Positions 5,635 through 5,833 of a stretch of DNA of 5,833 nt are shown here, in pieces. How positions within the stretch are numbered: the stretch's first letter is position 1; each line of letters opens with the position of its first letter. The stretch lies in contig DOUV01000932.1 of the NCBI GenBank assembly GCA_003520455.1, forward strand, positions 1 to 5,833. Reading direction: 5' to 3'. Origin of the DNA: Chloroflexota bacterium. Lineage in GTDB: Bacteria; Chloroflexota; Anaerolineae; Ardenticatenales; Ardenticatenaceae. Both the position numbers and the translations under genes were made by a program. Under the pieces are notes generated by a model, which saw nothing but the letters and a program-made list of their open reading frames with translations, made no database searches and was not told the origin of the DNA.

Positions 5635-5833
5635 ATGGTCCCACCTCCGCAACGACGACGTGACCGATGGTCTAGACGCAGCGATCGAGGAGTGCGGATG
5701 CCGCCAGGCGCGAGGGCCCGGATCATTGAACCGCGCGGGCCCAAACCGCGCCGACCGGCCTGTGGGTCTGTCGCGGTATCAGGTCGACCGAGCCACGGGG
5801 GGCGATCGTGCGGCACAAGCAGCCCGGCGGTTG

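Larger units (their letters stand above)
5349..5833. other. Gene-free stretch at the right edge
   Basis: I see no convincing gene, tRNA or transposase remnant here. The frames that stay open on both strands translate into arginine/proline/alanine-rich sequence typical of non-coding GC-rich DNA. Its one clear structure is the palindrome with flanking inverted repeats at 5565-5634. A + strand frame is open from GTG 5660 to the window edge (58 codons), but has no ribosome site and no recognisable motif. Confidence 0.5.

Noticed and set aside
4974..5663. Long + strand frame (229 codons) across the prpE upstream region and the small membrane gene
   Set aside because: It is antisense to the membrane protein, which has a good SD and hydrophobic helix. 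Its translation is polar and without any recognisable motif. The AAGGAG before ATG 5151 is part of the GGAGACGTCTCC palindrome.
1..5833. CRISPR array, tRNA or rRNA genes
   Set aside because: I found no regularly spaced direct repeats, no tRNA-like T-loop and acceptor pairing, and no rRNA-like stretches while reading both strands.

Overview
The window is a GC-rich bacterial segment that mixes intact genes with gene debris. The style of several proteins (a FAH-family N-terminus, a 'RPDGVTVIAIYHF' small membrane protein, a URO-D/corrinoid pair) is reminiscent of Chloroflexota or a similar uncultured environmental lineage. That placement is an inference from memory of family styles, not a measured result.

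Left part (1-2519, all + strand): the C-terminal half of an HpcH/HpaI-type class II aldolase enters from the left edge. Next comes an N-terminal stub of a fumarylacetoacetate-hydrolase (FAH) family gene that has lost its catalytic domain. After it lie two genes that belong together: a uroporphyrinogen-decarboxylase (URO-D) superfamily methyltransferase-like protein (728-1771) and a stand-alone cobalamin-binding corrinoid protein (1881-2519). Together they look like the methyl-transferring core of a corrinoid-dependent one-carbon system. It would take a methyl group from an unknown donor onto the cobalt of the corrinoid protein, or from that cobalt onward. No reductive activator, tetrahydrofolate methyltransferase or MttB/MtaB-type substrate methyltransferase is in the window, so the substrate cannot be read from here.

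Middle (2520-3004): no intact gene. A short remnant resembling the N-terminal region of an IS256-family transposase (+ strand) directly abuts an internal fragment of a dihydroorotase/allantoinase/hydantoinase-type amidohydrolase (- strand). A hairpin that probably ends prpE transcription follows. This is a rearrangement scar between two convergent gene blocks.

Right part (3005-5833): a complete propionyl-CoA synthetase-type acyl-CoA ligase (prpE-like) lies on the - strand with a strong Shine-Dalgarno. Upstream of it is a short, probably truncated membrane protein on the same strand. The last ~485 bases hold no gene I can support, but contain a perfect 24-bp palindrome inside a 10-bp inverted repeat, resembling a REP/MITE-type element.

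Functional links: the aldolase plus FAH stub suggests a former 2-oxo-acid or aromatic-catabolism cluster. The methyltransferase and corrinoid protein form a plausible two-gene unit. PrpE converges on them across the scar and is probably an independent transcription unit.
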